In this document: piece by piece, positions 44,036 to 53,102 of the stretch
Layout: each line of letters opens with the position of its first letter
Position numbering within the stretch: the first letter of the stretch is position 1
Origin: Actinophytocola sp.
GTDB taxonomy: Bacteria > Actinomycetota > Actinomycetes > Mycobacteriales > Pseudonocardiaceae
Reading direction: 5' to 3'
Assembly (NCBI GenBank): GCA_009379975.1
Contig: WHSS01000005.1
Location: 1 to 63,358 of the forward strand
DNA length: 63,358 nt
The notes under the pieces: model-generated
What the model saw: the letters and a program-made list of their open reading frames with translations, nothing else
Told to the model about the DNA's origin: nothing
Database searches by the model: none
Translations under genes and position numbers: made by a program

Positions 44036-45667
44036 GTGGTGCTGCGCGTGAAGTCCGAGGACGGTATATCGCTTGCGGTGGCCGAAGCGGGCACTCCCGA
44101 CGGCCCGACGGTGGTATGCGTGCACGGCTATCCGGATAACCGATCGCTGTGGGATCCGGTCGCCGACGCGCTGGGCGATCGCTATCGCGTGATCTCCTAC
44201 GATGTGCGAGGCGCGGGCGAGTCCGACAAGCCGCGCGGGCATCACCCCTATCACCTCGACCTGCTCGAGGCCGACCTCGCCGCGGTTGTCGGCGAGGTGA
44301 GCCCCGATCGGCCGGTGCACCTGCTCGCCCACGACTGGGGCGCGATTCAGTCCTGGCACGCCGTCACCGGGGAGCGGCTGCGGGGCCGGATCGCCTCGTT
44401 CACCTCGATCTCCGGCCCGTGCCTCGACCACGCGGGTTTCTGGTTGCGCTCCCGGCTTCGGCCGTGGCCGCGCGCGTTGCGCGAGCTCGCGCGTCAGCTC
44501 GCACACTCGCTCTACATCGCGTGGTTCCAGCTGCCCGGCCTGCCGGAGCTCGCGTGGCGTACCGGCGTCGGAGCCCGAGCGATGCGGCGTCTTGACAGCA
44601 CGGCGGCGGAACCCGCGGTGCCGGACGCGGTGCACGGCCTCGGGCTCTACCGCGCGAATATGCTGCCCCGGCTGCTGCGGCCGGAGTCCCGGCGCACCGA
44701 CATCCCGGTGCAGGTGCTCGCGCCCACCGAAGACGCCTTCGTCGGCACCGCCCTCCAGACCTCGATCGCGCGCTGGGCCTCCGACCTCCGCGTGCGCGAG
44801 ATTCCCGGCGGGCATTGGCTACCCCGCCAGAAGCCGCACGTCATCGCTCGCTGCGCCGCCGAGCTGATCGAGCATGTTGAGGGCGGCGACGAACCCCGCT
44901 CGTTGCGACGTGCCAGGGTGAGGACCGGCAAACATGCCCGCTTCGCCGAGCAGCTCGTGGTGATCACCGGCGCCGGTAACGGGATCGGTAGGGCCACCGC
45001 GCTCGCCTTCGCCGAAATGGGTGCCGAGCTCGCGCTGACCGACGTCGACGAGGTCTCGCTGCGACGCACCGCCGAGCTCGCGAAGCGGCTCGGCGCCCAG
45101 GCCACGGTGTCGGTCGTCGATGTCGCCGATACCGACGCCATGACCCGCTTTGCCGAGCAGGTTCGCGGCACGCACGGCGCGCCGGACATCGTCGTCAACA
45201 ACGCGGGCATCGGGTTGGTGCGATCCTTCCGCGAGACCACGCCGGCCGACTGGGAACGCATCATCGACGTCAACCTGTGGGGAGTCATCTACGGATGCCG
45301 GTTCTTCGCCCAGCAGATGCGGGAGCGCGGTGAAGGTGGCCATATCGTCAACATCGCCTCGGCCGCCGCGTATCGACCTTCGAAACGGATGCCCGCCTAC
45401 GCGACGACGAAGTCCGCGGTGCTGATGCTCTCCGAGTGCCTGCGCGCCGAGTTGGCTGCCGACGGTATCGGGGTCACCGCGATCTGCCCAGCCGTCGCGT
45501 ACGCCAGCTTCACCGCGCCCTCCGGTGAGCTTGACGCGGGCGACGCGGGCGAGGAGAAGACCAGGCAACGTGCGCTGAGTTCCGCGTACCGGCGCCGCGA
45601 CTACCAGCCGGAGAGGGTCGCCGAGCAGATCGTGCGCGCCATCGAGCGCAACGCCGCGATCGCCTAG
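44036..45667 (+). CDS. Fused alpha/beta hydrolase - short-chain dehydrogenase (EphD-like), probably shortened at the C-terminus
   Basis: 543 residues. N-terminal epoxide-hydrolase-type domain, about 1-290 (HGYPDN oxyanion region, HDWGAIQSW nucleophile Asp, GGHWLPRQKP His). C-terminal SDR domain from about 300: VVITGAGNGIGRATA, NNAGIG, and YATTK active-site Tyr/Lys. GTG at 44036 has GAGGAGG 8 bases upstream; an in-frame ATG at 44009 lacks a site. Compared with EphD of mycobacteria (about 590 residues) it lacks roughly 40 C-terminal residues, ending NAAIA just before repeat R6. Envelope-lipid role inferred from EphD. Confidence 0.85.
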   Translation: MVLRVKSEDGISLAVAEAGTPDGPTVVCVHGYPDNRSLWDPVADALGDRYRVISYDVRGAGESDKPRGHHPYHLDLLEADLAAVVGEVSPDRPVHLLAHDWGAIQSWHAVTGERLRGRIASFTSISGPCLDHAGFWLRSRLRPWPRALRELARQLAHSLYIAWFQLPGLPELAWRTGVGARAMRRLDSTAAEPAVPDAVHGLGLYRANMLPRLLRPESRRTDIPVQVLAPTEDAFVGTALQTSIARWASDLRVREIPGGHWLPRQKPHVIARCAAELIEHVEGGDEPRSLRRARVRTGKHARFAEQLVVITGAGNGIGRATALAFAEMGAELALTDVDEVSLRRTAELAKRLGAQATVSVVDVADTDAMTRFAEQVRGTHGAPDIVVNNAGIGLVRSFRETTPADWERIIDVNLWGVIYGCRFFAQQMRERGEGGHIVNIASAAAYRPSKRMPAYATTKSAVLMLSECLRAELAADGIGVTAICPAVAYASFTAPSGELDAGDAGEEKTRQRALSSAYRRRDYQPERVAEQIVRAIERNAAIA

Positions 45668-45675
45668 GTGCCCCC

Positions 45676-45756
45676 GCGCTGAAAGACGCTGTCAGTCCGC
45701 TGGGCGGAGTGAAAGACGCCCTCTGTCCGTTCAACGGACTGAGGGCGTCTTTCAGC
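45676..45756. repeat. CTGAAAGACGC palindrome family, copy R6
   Basis: GCGCTGAAAGACGCTGTCAG at the left end, GAGGGCGTCTTTCAGC at the right end, with an inner GTCCGTTCAACGGACT hairpin. Between convergent EphD-like and emb genes, 9 bases after the EphD-like stop. Confidence 0.85.
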
Positions 45757-45767
45757 TTTCGTTTGGC

Positions 45768-48700
45768 CTAGCGCGTCGGGGTCCTGCCGTCGGGCTGCAT
45801 CGGGCCGGGCCCCGGCGACCACCAGCCGGGCCGCACGTCGCTACTCCTGATGATCTTGGGCACACCGCCCGGCTCGTACGGGTCGATTTGGAAGAGCTGG
45901 CCCCACAGTTGCTTCGGATCACCGGCCACAAAGCTCGGCACCTCCGACTGCTCCGCGACCTGCTCCATCCAGCCGAGCGGGCCGCCGGCGTTGCTTTCCG
46001 CCCAGCCGGCTTCGTTCGCGAGGCCGACCGCGGTGATGCGGTACGCGGGCATCTCGCTGATACCGTCGCGCACCTTCGGCAATTGCACGCAGGGGTAGAC
46101 GAACGACGCGGGCCAGTCCATGTAGACCGGTTGCTCGCCGACGCGTTCGGTGAGCGTGGTCAGCGAAGGCACCCTGGGCGCGGTGACCGCGATCCAGCCC
46201 TCGTCGGTCAGGTCCTTGTCCTGCACGACCAGCCGGACGGCGGTGACATCGGACGGTACGGAGCGCTGCGGGATCCGGGAGTCCTCCCACTGGGTCGAGT
46301 CCGTGAACGGCACCGGCATCGGCTTGCGGTGCACGCGCTCGAAGCCTTCGTCGGTCTCCTTGCCGTACTCGGCGGCCACCGAAAGCCCCGCGCCCTGGCC
46401 GCCCGCGACCGAGATCACGAGCTGGCTGGCGCGCTGCTCGGGGCTGAATTCGAACCACTGGGTCCGCAGCGTGCCGGTGGCGTCATCCGGGTCCTTGTAG
46501 CTGCTCCACATCGGGACCGAATCCGCGGTGAATCCTTGCGGCGGTGCGCCGAGCGGGTCGTCGCCGCCGACCGAGCGGTTGTGGAAGCCCTTGCTGGTCA
46601 TGCTGATGTCGCCGTCTTCCGGGCCGAGCGGATCGTCCTTGTCGGCGTCCTTCGGCTCCGGGAGCGGCACGGTCACCTGCTTCGCCTGCGGCTGCCTCGG
46701 CAGCACGTTCGACACCGGATCCTGTTCGACCAGAACGTGATCGGACATGTTGCAGGTCGAGCCGAAGACGTGCTTGATGTTCCCCGCGGCGAGGCTGTAG
46801 CTGCCGCGCTGGTTGTAGACGGCCGTGGCGACGGTCGCGAACTCCGAGAGCGCGACCAGGCCGCAGACGATGGTCAGCGACGCCGAGCTCATCGCGAGGG
46901 TGCGCGAGCGGCGCTCCGGCGGGGCAGGCGCGCGGCCAGGCCGCTGGGCGCGAACGTTCTGCACCCATGCGGCGATCGCCACGATGATCGCCGCGATCAG
47001 CAGCAGGGTGGCCAGCTTCACGCTGCCGGCTCCGGGTGCGTCGTTGGCCCACGGGACGCCGAGTTTGGAGACGAACCAATAGGAGTTCGGGCCGGTCGTA
47101 GCCAGCGCGGCCACGATCAGCAGGCCGGCGAGGAAGGCATTGCGGTTACGCGAGGAACGCAGCACCGACGAACTGGTGGCCAGCGCGGTGAGCGCGGCCA
47201 TCGCGGCGCCGACCGCGGCGAACGCGCCGAAGTGATGGGTCCACTTGGTCGGCGTCAGCGCCAGTAGCACGAAGAACAGCACGACCGTCCCGATCAGCCG
47301 CCTGCTCGGGCCAAGCGCCGCGCCGGGGATCCGGCCCCGGCGCAACATGACGGCGAGACAGGTCGCGGTGCACAGGATGATCAGCAGCACCGGGAACCGG
47401 CGGGTCAGCGAGTCGTCGCCGCTGTCACCGCCACCGCCGAAGAGCAGGTCATAGCGGGCGAACTCCTGGAACCAGGCGAGGCTCGGGCCGACCTGTGTGC
47501 GCAGCCGGGTCGCCTCGGCGACGGTCGCGAAGGTCTGGTCGGCGAAGACCACCATCAGCACCGAAAGGCCCGCCGCGCCGATCGGTAGCAGCACGGTGGG
47601 CCAGCCCGTCCTTGCCCGCTGCCGGAGCAGCAGGAACAGCGGCCGCGCGGCGACCAGGAACGGCGCGACCGCGATGAGCCCCGTCGGGGTGGCGGCGAGA
47701 GTGAAGGCCGCCGCGAGCACGCCGACGCACAGTGGCAGCAGCCTGCGGGTCACCAGGGTGCGCTCGACCGCCGCGATGGCGAGCAGGGCTCCGACGGCGG
47801 CCACCGGTTCCGGCCGGACGCCGTTGTTGAACGGCATCCACCACACCAGGAACACCGCGGCGGCCGCCCAGCCCGCCGCCCGGGAGTTGCGGACCTGGGT
47901 ACCGAGGCGGGGTATGATCTCCCGGCTGATCAGCAGCCAGGCGGCGACGGCAAGCACGAAGGACGGCAGCCGGATCCACGGCGGCGCCGTCGACACCGAC
48001 GTCATGAGCTCGGTCAGGTGATAGAACCAGCCGAAGGGTGCTTCGGCCACGCCGAACCAGCGGTGATAGTTCGTCAGGTAACCCGCGTCGTCTGCCACCC
48101 GCGCCATCGACAGGATGTAACCGTCGTCCGAGGTCACCGGGCCGATGATCACCCACAGCCCCAGCGCGCCGATCACGGTGATGTCGCGGCCGGTGAGCTT
48201 CCACCAGCCGATCGGCGCCCAGCGTGGTGCCCGTCTCGCGACCCCGGCGTCGAGCCGGTTGAGCGCGATGAGGCAGCCGATGAGCGCGAGCGACCCGATG
48301 ATCGTGGCGAGCGTTTTGTACAGTGTCGGCGAGGACTGATACCGGGTATCCGGCTTGATCGACACCTGCATGCCGTCGATCGGGTGATCGCCGGAGCTGA
48401 TGTCGGAGTAGACGCCGAGGACCCTGGGCCGGACGTCCTCGCCGCGGCGGTCGAACACCGGTTGGCCGGCGACGGTGATCCTGGTGCGCTCCGCGGTCGA
48501 GGTGACCTGGATGTCGCAGCCCGACGCCGGCAACTGCTGCGCGACGATCTGCTGCCCGCGGTTGACGGCGGTGAACATCCCGCCCTCGACCTGCAGGTAC
48601 ATGCCAGCGCCGGATTCGATGCGCCAGTGTGGCACGGTGGAGGCCAGTAGCGCCCGCGTCATGAAGCCCTCGTCGACGGACTGGACCGTCTCGCACGGGA

Positions 48701-49007
48701 GGGTGATGTCGATCGACTCCGCCCAGTACCCGGTCAGCGGAGTGTTGACCGAGCGGGTGTCATCGGCGTTCGGCCATTCGATGCGCGCGGTGTCCTGGAC
48801 GACCGGTAGGAAGGGGATGGCCATGGCGCAGGCTGCGCTGAGCAGGCCGAGGATCGCGGCGGCCAGTCGCCAGTGGCGAGGCTGCAGCGCGCGCAATCGT
48901 CCCAGGCCGGACGCGGGGGTCGCCGTAGCGGATTCCTCGGTGTTCGGGCTCCCCACTCCGTCAGCGGGCCTGGCGCCACCCCTAGTATCCGAACGTGCAC
49001 CAGACAT
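45768..49007 (-). CDS. Arabinosyltransferase of the EmbA/B/C family
   Basis: 1079-residue GT-C glycosyltransferase that adds arabinofuranose from decaprenyl-phosphoarabinose to cell-wall arabinan. About 13 membrane spans are expected: one near residue 45, then the block from about 225 to 660. The catalytic Asp pair is Asp294-Asp295 in TSDDGYILSMARV, in the first periplasmic GT-C loop. The large C-terminal periplasmic region (about 680-1079) carries the carbohydrate-binding modules. Length matches mycobacterial Emb proteins (about 1,090). Only one emb gene is in view, as in many non-mycobacterial actinomycetes. Confidence 0.94.
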   Translation of the reverse strand: MSGARSDTRGGARPADGVGSPNTEESATATPASGLGRLRALQPRHWRLAAAILGLLSAACAMAIPFLPVVQDTARIEWPNADDTRSVNTPLTGYWAESIDITLPCETVQSVDEGFMTRALLASTVPHWRIESGAGMYLQVEGGMFTAVNRGQQIVAQQLPASGCDIQVTSTAERTRITVAGQPVFDRRGEDVRPRVLGVYSDISSGDHPIDGMQVSIKPDTRYQSSPTLYKTLATIIGSLALIGCLIALNRLDAGVARRAPRWAPIGWWKLTGRDITVIGALGLWVIIGPVTSDDGYILSMARVADDAGYLTNYHRWFGVAEAPFGWFYHLTELMTSVSTAPPWIRLPSFVLAVAAWLLISREIIPRLGTQVRNSRAAGWAAAAVFLVWWMPFNNGVRPEPVAAVGALLAIAAVERTLVTRRLLPLCVGVLAAAFTLAATPTGLIAVAPFLVAARPLFLLLRQRARTGWPTVLLPIGAAGLSVLMVVFADQTFATVAEATRLRTQVGPSLAWFQEFARYDLLFGGGGDSGDDSLTRRFPVLLIILCTATCLAVMLRRGRIPGAALGPSRRLIGTVVLFFVLLALTPTKWTHHFGAFAAVGAAMAALTALATSSSVLRSSRNRNAFLAGLLIVAALATTGPNSYWFVSKLGVPWANDAPGAGSVKLATLLLIAAIIVAIAAWVQNVRAQRPGRAPAPPERRSRTLAMSSASLTIVCGLVALSEFATVATAVYNQRGSYSLAAGNIKHVFGSTCNMSDHVLVEQDPVSNVLPRQPQAKQVTVPLPEPKDADKDDPLGPEDGDISMTSKGFHNRSVGGDDPLGAPPQGFTADSVPMWSSYKDPDDATGTLRTQWFEFSPEQRASQLVISVAGGQGAGLSVAAEYGKETDEGFERVHRKPMPVPFTDSTQWEDSRIPQRSVPSDVTAVRLVVQDKDLTDEGWIAVTAPRVPSLTTLTERVGEQPVYMDWPASFVYPCVQLPKVRDGISEMPAYRITAVGLANEAGWAESNAGGPLGWMEQVAEQSEVPSFVAGDPKQLWGQLFQIDPYEPGGVPKIIRSSDVRPGWWSPGPGPMQPDGRTPTR

Positions 49008-49154
49008 CGATGTCACGCTAACGCACCGGCATGACCGCCCTGCCACGGGCGCGCTTTGGCCGCCCGGCTCGCTCGGCCGGGACCGGCCAGTCGGGCCGAA
49101 ACCGGCCGTCGCACCCATGTCGCACGCCAAATTCAGGACGGAGCACCACCGCAC

Positions 49155-50741
49155 GTGACAACCGACATCCTTGACGAGTCGCGCCGCCGCCGCACCTTCG
49201 CCGTGATCAGTCATCCCGACGCGGGAAAGTCGACCCTGACCGAAGCGCTCGCGCTGCATGCGAAGGTGCTTTCGTCGGCGGGCGCGGTGCATGGCAAGGG
49301 CGAGCGGCGCGGGGTCACCTCGGACTGGCTCGAGATGGAGCGCGCGAGGGGCATCTCCATCACTTCGGCGGCCCTGCAGTTCTCCTTCGGTGACACGGTG
49401 ATCAACCTGCTGGACACGCCGGGCCACGCGGACTTCTCGGAAGACACCTACCGGGTGCTCTCCGCCGTCGACTCCGCCGTGATGCTGCTGGACGCGGCCA
49501 AGGGCCTGGAGCCGCAGACGCTCAAGCTCTTCGATGTGTGCCGGTACCGGGGGATCCCGGTGATCACCTTCATCAACAAGTGGGACCGCCCCGGCCTGAG
49601 CCCGCTCGAGTTGTGTGAGGAGCTGTCGGAGCGGATCAACCTGCGGCCAATGCCGCTGACCTGGCCGGTAGGCATCGCGGGCGACTTCAAGGGCGTGTTG
49701 GACCTGCGCACCGATCAGATGGTGCGGTACCAGCGGACCGCTGGGGGCGCGACCGCCGCGCCGGAGGAGTTCCTCGATGCGGCGACGGCGGCCGAAGCAG
49801 CGGGCGAAGACTGGCAGCGGGCTCTGGAAGAGTCGGAGTTACAGGTCTCCGACGGCGGTGAGTTCAAGCTCGACCAGTTCCTGGATGCCTCGGCCACCCC
49901 GGTCGTGTTCGGCGCCGCGATGCTGAACTTCGGCGTGAAGCACCTGCTCGACCTGCTGGTCGAACTCGCGCCGGGTCCGGTGCCCCGCGTCGATGTGCAG
50001 GAGCGCGAGCGGCCCATCGAGGCGCCGTTCTCCGCCTTCGTGTTCAAGGTGCAGACCGGGATGGACCGGGCGCACCGCGATCAGGTCGCTTTCGCCCGGG
50101 TGTGCTCCGGCCGGTTCGACCGGGGCATGACGGTGACCAATGCGACCACCGGCAGGCCGTTCGCGACGAAGTACGTGCAGCAGGTGTTCGGCCAGCAGCG
50201 TTCCACTGTGGACATCGCCTACCCCGGCGACGTGATCGGGCTGGTCAACGCGACCGCGCTGCGGGTGGGGGACACGCTCTACGAAGGCAAACCGCCGGTG
50301 AAGTTCCCCGGCCTGCCGAGCTTCGCGCCAGCGCACTTCGCCGTCGCGCGGCCGAAGGACCTCGGCCGGGCCAAGCAGTTCCGTAAGGGGGTCGACCAGC
50401 TCGAGTCGGAGGGCGTGATTCAGGTGCTGCGCTCGGATCGCCGTGGCGACGGGACGCCGGTCTTCGCCGCGGTCGGGCCCATGCAGTTCGAAGTGGCGTC
50501 CCATCGGCTCGATGGCGAGTTCGGCGTGGCCGTCGACCTGCAAAACTTGCCGTACCGTACGGTGCGCCGGCTGCGGGACCCGGCGCAGCGCAATGTGATC
50601 GAGGCGAGCCGCAGGGGCGAGGTGCTGACCCGCACCGACGGCGCTGACCTCGCGCTGTTCACCGACGAGGTCGCGCTCGGCACGGTGCTGCGGCAGCACG
50701 ACGGCCTCGCCCTGGAACACCTGGTGGCAGGCACGGATTAG
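49155..50741 (+). CDS. prfC: Peptide chain release factor 3
   Basis: 528-residue translational GTPase that recycles RF1/RF2 after termination. G1 SHPDAGKSTLTEAL, switch II DTPGHADFSEDTYR and G4 NKWDRPG are intact, and RGISITSAALQF is typical. GTG at 49155 is the conserved start (VTTDILDESRRRRTFAVISHPD); longer in-frame extension is not conserved. Length equals the family. Divergent from emb. Confidence 0.96.
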   Translation: MTTDILDESRRRRTFAVISHPDAGKSTLTEALALHAKVLSSAGAVHGKGERRGVTSDWLEMERARGISITSAALQFSFGDTVINLLDTPGHADFSEDTYRVLSAVDSAVMLLDAAKGLEPQTLKLFDVCRYRGIPVITFINKWDRPGLSPLELCEELSERINLRPMPLTWPVGIAGDFKGVLDLRTDQMVRYQRTAGGATAAPEEFLDAATAAEAAGEDWQRALEESELQVSDGGEFKLDQFLDASATPVVFGAAMLNFGVKHLLDLLVELAPGPVPRVDVQERERPIEAPFSAFVFKVQTGMDRAHRDQVAFARVCSGRFDRGMTVTNATTGRPFATKYVQQVFGQQRSTVDIAYPGDVIGLVNATALRVGDTLYEGKPPVKFPGLPSFAPAHFAVARPKDLGRAKQFRKGVDQLESEGVIQVLRSDRRGDGTPVFAAVGPMQFEVASHRLDGEFGVAVDLQNLPYRTVRRLRDPAQRNVIEASRRGEVLTRTDGADLALFTDEVALGTVLRQHDGLALEHLVAGTD

Positions 50742-50866
50742 CCGGATCCGTGCTCGCCGCGAGCGCCTGGTGACGGCAGAAGTCCCGGACACAGGTGACC
50801 ATTGCCCGTTACCCTCCTGACCGATCTCGACCACGATTGAGACATGAAGACTGTCAGGAGCCTCTC

Positions 50867-51829
50867 GTGAGTGCCTCAACGCCCGTGGTGATAGCGAAGG
50901 CGTTGGCGGCCGCGGTCCGCGCGCCGTCGCCGTTCAACACTCAGCCATGGCGATTCGAGGTCCAGGGCCAGGTGATCGGCATGCGGCTCGACCGCGACCG
51001 GGTGCTGGCCGTGGCCGATCCCGATGCCCGCGAGGCGCGGTTGTCCTGCGGGGCCGCGCTGTGCAACCTCCGGGTCGAACTCCGGGCGCAGGACCGGGTG
51101 GGCCTGGTCGACCTGCTACCCGATCGCGCGAATCCCGACCTGCTCGCCGTGGTGCGCGTGGCGGGCGACCGCAGCGCGACGGTGACCGAGCGCCAGCTCG
51201 CGTCCGCCATCGCGAAGCGGCACACCAATCGGCATCCGTTCCTGGACAAACCGGTGCCGACGCCCGCGCGTACCGCGCTTGCCTCGGCAGCACGGGCGGA
51301 AGGTGCCCGGCTGGTGTTCATCGACGCGTCCGCGCGGTACGACCTGCTGGTCGAGCTGATCGGCAGGGCGGAGCGGGTGCAAGACGGTGACGGCGCGTAT
51401 CAGCATGAGATGAAGCGCTGGCTCGGTGGGCCGATCACCCGTACTGACGGCGTCCCCATCGACGCGATGGGACCGCCACCGCTGGCAGGCCAGCTGGTGA
51501 CGATGCGCAGTATGTATCGCAGGAATCCGCTACCGCCCCGGCTGTTCGAACAGCAGCCATTACTGATCGCGGTGCTCACGCCTGCCGCAGGGCCTCGCTA
51601 CGACTTGATCGCCGGTGCGGGGATGCAGCGCGCCCTGCTGACCGCCTGCGCCTCGGGCTTGAGCACCTCGTTCCTGTCGCAGCCGTTCGAAGTGCCCGCG
51701 ACGCGTGCGGAGCTGGGCGAGGCCTTTCGTGCCGAAGGCGAGGTGCACACCCTGCTGCGGGCCGGTTATGGCATGGCGGCGGGTACCACACCCCGGCGCG
51801 ACGTCTCCGAGGTCACGATCCAGCCCTGA
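50867..51829 (+). CDS. Acg-family FMN-binding nitroreductase-like protein
   Basis: 320 residues resembling mycobacterial Acg/Rv3131-type proteins. The N-terminal APSPFNTQPWRFEV is the FMN-binding nitroreductase motif, AKRHTNRHPFLDKPVP the characteristic second block, and GAGMQRALLTACASGLSTSFLSQPFE the C-terminal core. In mycobacteria such proteins belong to the dormancy/nitrosative-stress regulon and may store flavin rather than act as enzymes. GTG at 50867 with AGGAG 6 bases upstream. A large palindrome (S1) follows. Confidence 0.87.
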   Translation: MSASTPVVIAKALAAAVRAPSPFNTQPWRFEVQGQVIGMRLDRDRVLAVADPDAREARLSCGAALCNLRVELRAQDRVGLVDLLPDRANPDLLAVVRVAGDRSATVTERQLASAIAKRHTNRHPFLDKPVPTPARTALASAARAEGARLVFIDASARYDLLVELIGRAERVQDGDGAYQHEMKRWLGGPITRTDGVPIDAMGPPPLAGQLVTMRSMYRRNPLPPRLFEQQPLLIAVLTPAAGPRYDLIAGAGMQRALLTACASGLSTSFLSQPFEVPATRAELGEAFRAEGEVHTLLRAGYGMAAGTTPRRDVSEVTIQP

Positions 51830-51842
51830 CAGCCGCCATCCT

Positions 51843-51948
51843 CGTCGTGCGTGAAAATCCTTGCTCCCGCACGCTTGATCACTCACGACTCCGGCTGAAC
51901 CGTCGTGAGTGATCAAGCGTGCCGGGGCACGATGTTTCACTCACGACG
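51843..51948. repeat. GTGAGTG palindrome family, full copy S1
   Basis: About 47-base inverted arms: left CGTCGTGCGTGAAA ... CACGCTTGATCACTCACGAC, right GTCGTGAGTGATCAAGCGTG ... TTTCACTCACGACG, with a short centre TCCGGCTGAACC. Lies between the nitroreductase and ohrR. Confidence 0.85.
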
Positions 51949-52021
51949 CCACGGGCGGCCAGCACACCTGCCCGCGTTCTTGGCTCGAAGGTCGCCGCGC
52001 TCGATGAGCTGCGCCACATTT

Positions 52022-52035
52022 AGTTGTGCACAACT
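52022..52035. promoter_or_regulatory. Probable OhrR operator
   Basis: AGTTGTGCACAACT, a perfect 14-bp palindrome 44 bases before ohrR. A second dyad, ACTAC-TAATTC-GTAGT, lies near 52048-52063. MarR-type OhrR proteins bind such sites before ohrR and ohr. Confidence 0.65.
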
Positions 52036-52078
52036 CAATCGTGGCCTACTACTAATTCGTAGTGAGAGGTGGCCGACG

Positions 52079-52537
52079 ATGACTCGAACCGACGAATTGC
52101 AGCTGGACCGCCAGGTGTGCTTCGCGTTGTATTCCGCGTCCAGAGCGGTGACGCAGCTCTATCGGCCGCTGCTCGACGCGCTGGGCCTGACCTATCCCCA
52201 ATACCTGGTGATGCTGGTGCTGTGGGAACACGGCCCGACGACGGTCAAGGATCTCGGCGAGGCACTCGAGCTCGACTCCGGCACCCTGTCCCCGCTGCTC
52301 AAGCGGCTCGAATCGGCGGGGATGGTCCTCCGCAGGCGGCGGGCGACCGATGAACGCTCCGTCGAGGTCGACGTCACGGAGAAGGGTGCCGCGCTCCGGA
52401 CGCGAGCGGCGGGGGTGCCGCGAACGATCGCGTGCGCGACCGGACTGGACGCCGCCGGACTCACTGAGCTTCGGCGAATTCTGACCACGCTGACCGAGAC
52501 GGTCGGTGAAACCCAACTGACAGCCGACGTGCTGTAG
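52079..52537 (+). CDS. ohrR: Organic hydroperoxide sensor, MarR family
   Basis: 152-residue MarR-type repressor. The redox Cys is in the N-terminal LDRQVCFALYSASRA (Cys14), typical of OhrR. Winged helix VKDLGEALELDSGTLSPLLKRLESAGMVLRRRRATDERSV is the DNA-binding part. GAGAGGTGG precedes the ATG. ohr follows after 12 bases, the classical sensor-effector pair. Confidence 0.92.
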   Translation: MTRTDELQLDRQVCFALYSASRAVTQLYRPLLDALGLTYPQYLVMLVLWEHGPTTVKDLGEALELDSGTLSPLLKRLESAGMVLRRRRATDERSVEVDVTEKGAALRTRAAGVPRTIACATGLDAAGLTELRRILTTLTETVGETQLTADVL

Positions 52538-52549
52538 AAGGAGAAGATC

Positions 52550-52969
52550 ATGGCGAAGGCCCTGTACACGGCGAGCGCGACGGCCACAGGAGCCGGTCGA
52601 GGCGGACATGTCCGGTCCTCGGACGAAGCACTGGTGAGCGAGCTCAGCATCCCCAAGGAGCTCGGCGGCGCCGGCGGTGCGGGCACCAACCCGGAGCAAC
52701 TCTTCGCCGCGGGCTATGCGGCTTGCTTCCACAGTGCGCTGCAGTTGGTGGCGCGCAGGGAGAAGGTCAAGATCGCCGACTCTTCGGTGACCGCGGAAGT
52801 CGACCTCGCGGCCGCCGGCAAGGGGTTCGGGCTCTCCGTCGAGCTCGTCGTCGACCTGCCCGGTGTCGAGCAGCAGGTCGCGGCCAGCCTGGTCGACTCC
52901 GCGCACCAGGTGTGCCCGTACTCCAACGCCACCCGCGGCAACATCGACGTCGAGCTCCGGGTGGCCTGA
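52550..52969 (+). CDS. ohr: Organic hydroperoxide reductase
   Basis: 139-residue OsmC/Ohr thiol peroxidase. Catalytic Cys59 (AACFHSAL) and resolving Cys122 (HQVCPYSNATRGN) are both present, and the LSIPKELGG N-terminal block is typical. AAGGAG precedes the ATG. Cotranscribed with ohrR; induced by organic peroxides in relatives. Confidence 0.94.
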   Translation: MAKALYTASATATGAGRGGHVRSSDEALVSELSIPKELGGAGGAGTNPEQLFAAGYAACFHSALQLVARREKVKIADSSVTAEVDLAAAGKGFGLSVELVVDLPGVEQQVAASLVDSAHQVCPYSNATRGNIDVELRVA

Positions 52970-52979
52970 CAGCGCTCGC

Positions 52980-53084
52980 CTCGTGTGTGAAAGTCATTGC
53001 TCTGGCCTACTTAATCACTCACGACACCACCACGATGGGTCGTGAGTGATGAGGCGTGCGGGGGCAATGACTTTCACGCACGAG
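52980..53084. repeat. GTGAGTG palindrome family, full copy S2
   Basis: Outer arms CTCGTGTGTGAAAGTCATTG and CAATGACTTTCACGCACGAG, inner arms ATCACTCACGAC and GTCGTGAGTGAT. Between convergent ohr and PAD genes; probable terminator. Confidence 0.85.
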
Positions 53085-53102
53085 CGGAGGCTGGTGGCTG
53101 GC

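Noticed and set aside
12749..45756. R-family copies considered as insertion-sequence ends
   Set aside because: No transposase, no clear target-site duplications and no larger element between copies. Treated as non-autonomous repeats or terminators.
51843..53084. Paired palindromes around ohrR-ohr considered as a CRISPR-like array
   Set aside because: Units are inverted, few and irregularly spaced, with genes between; no cas genes.
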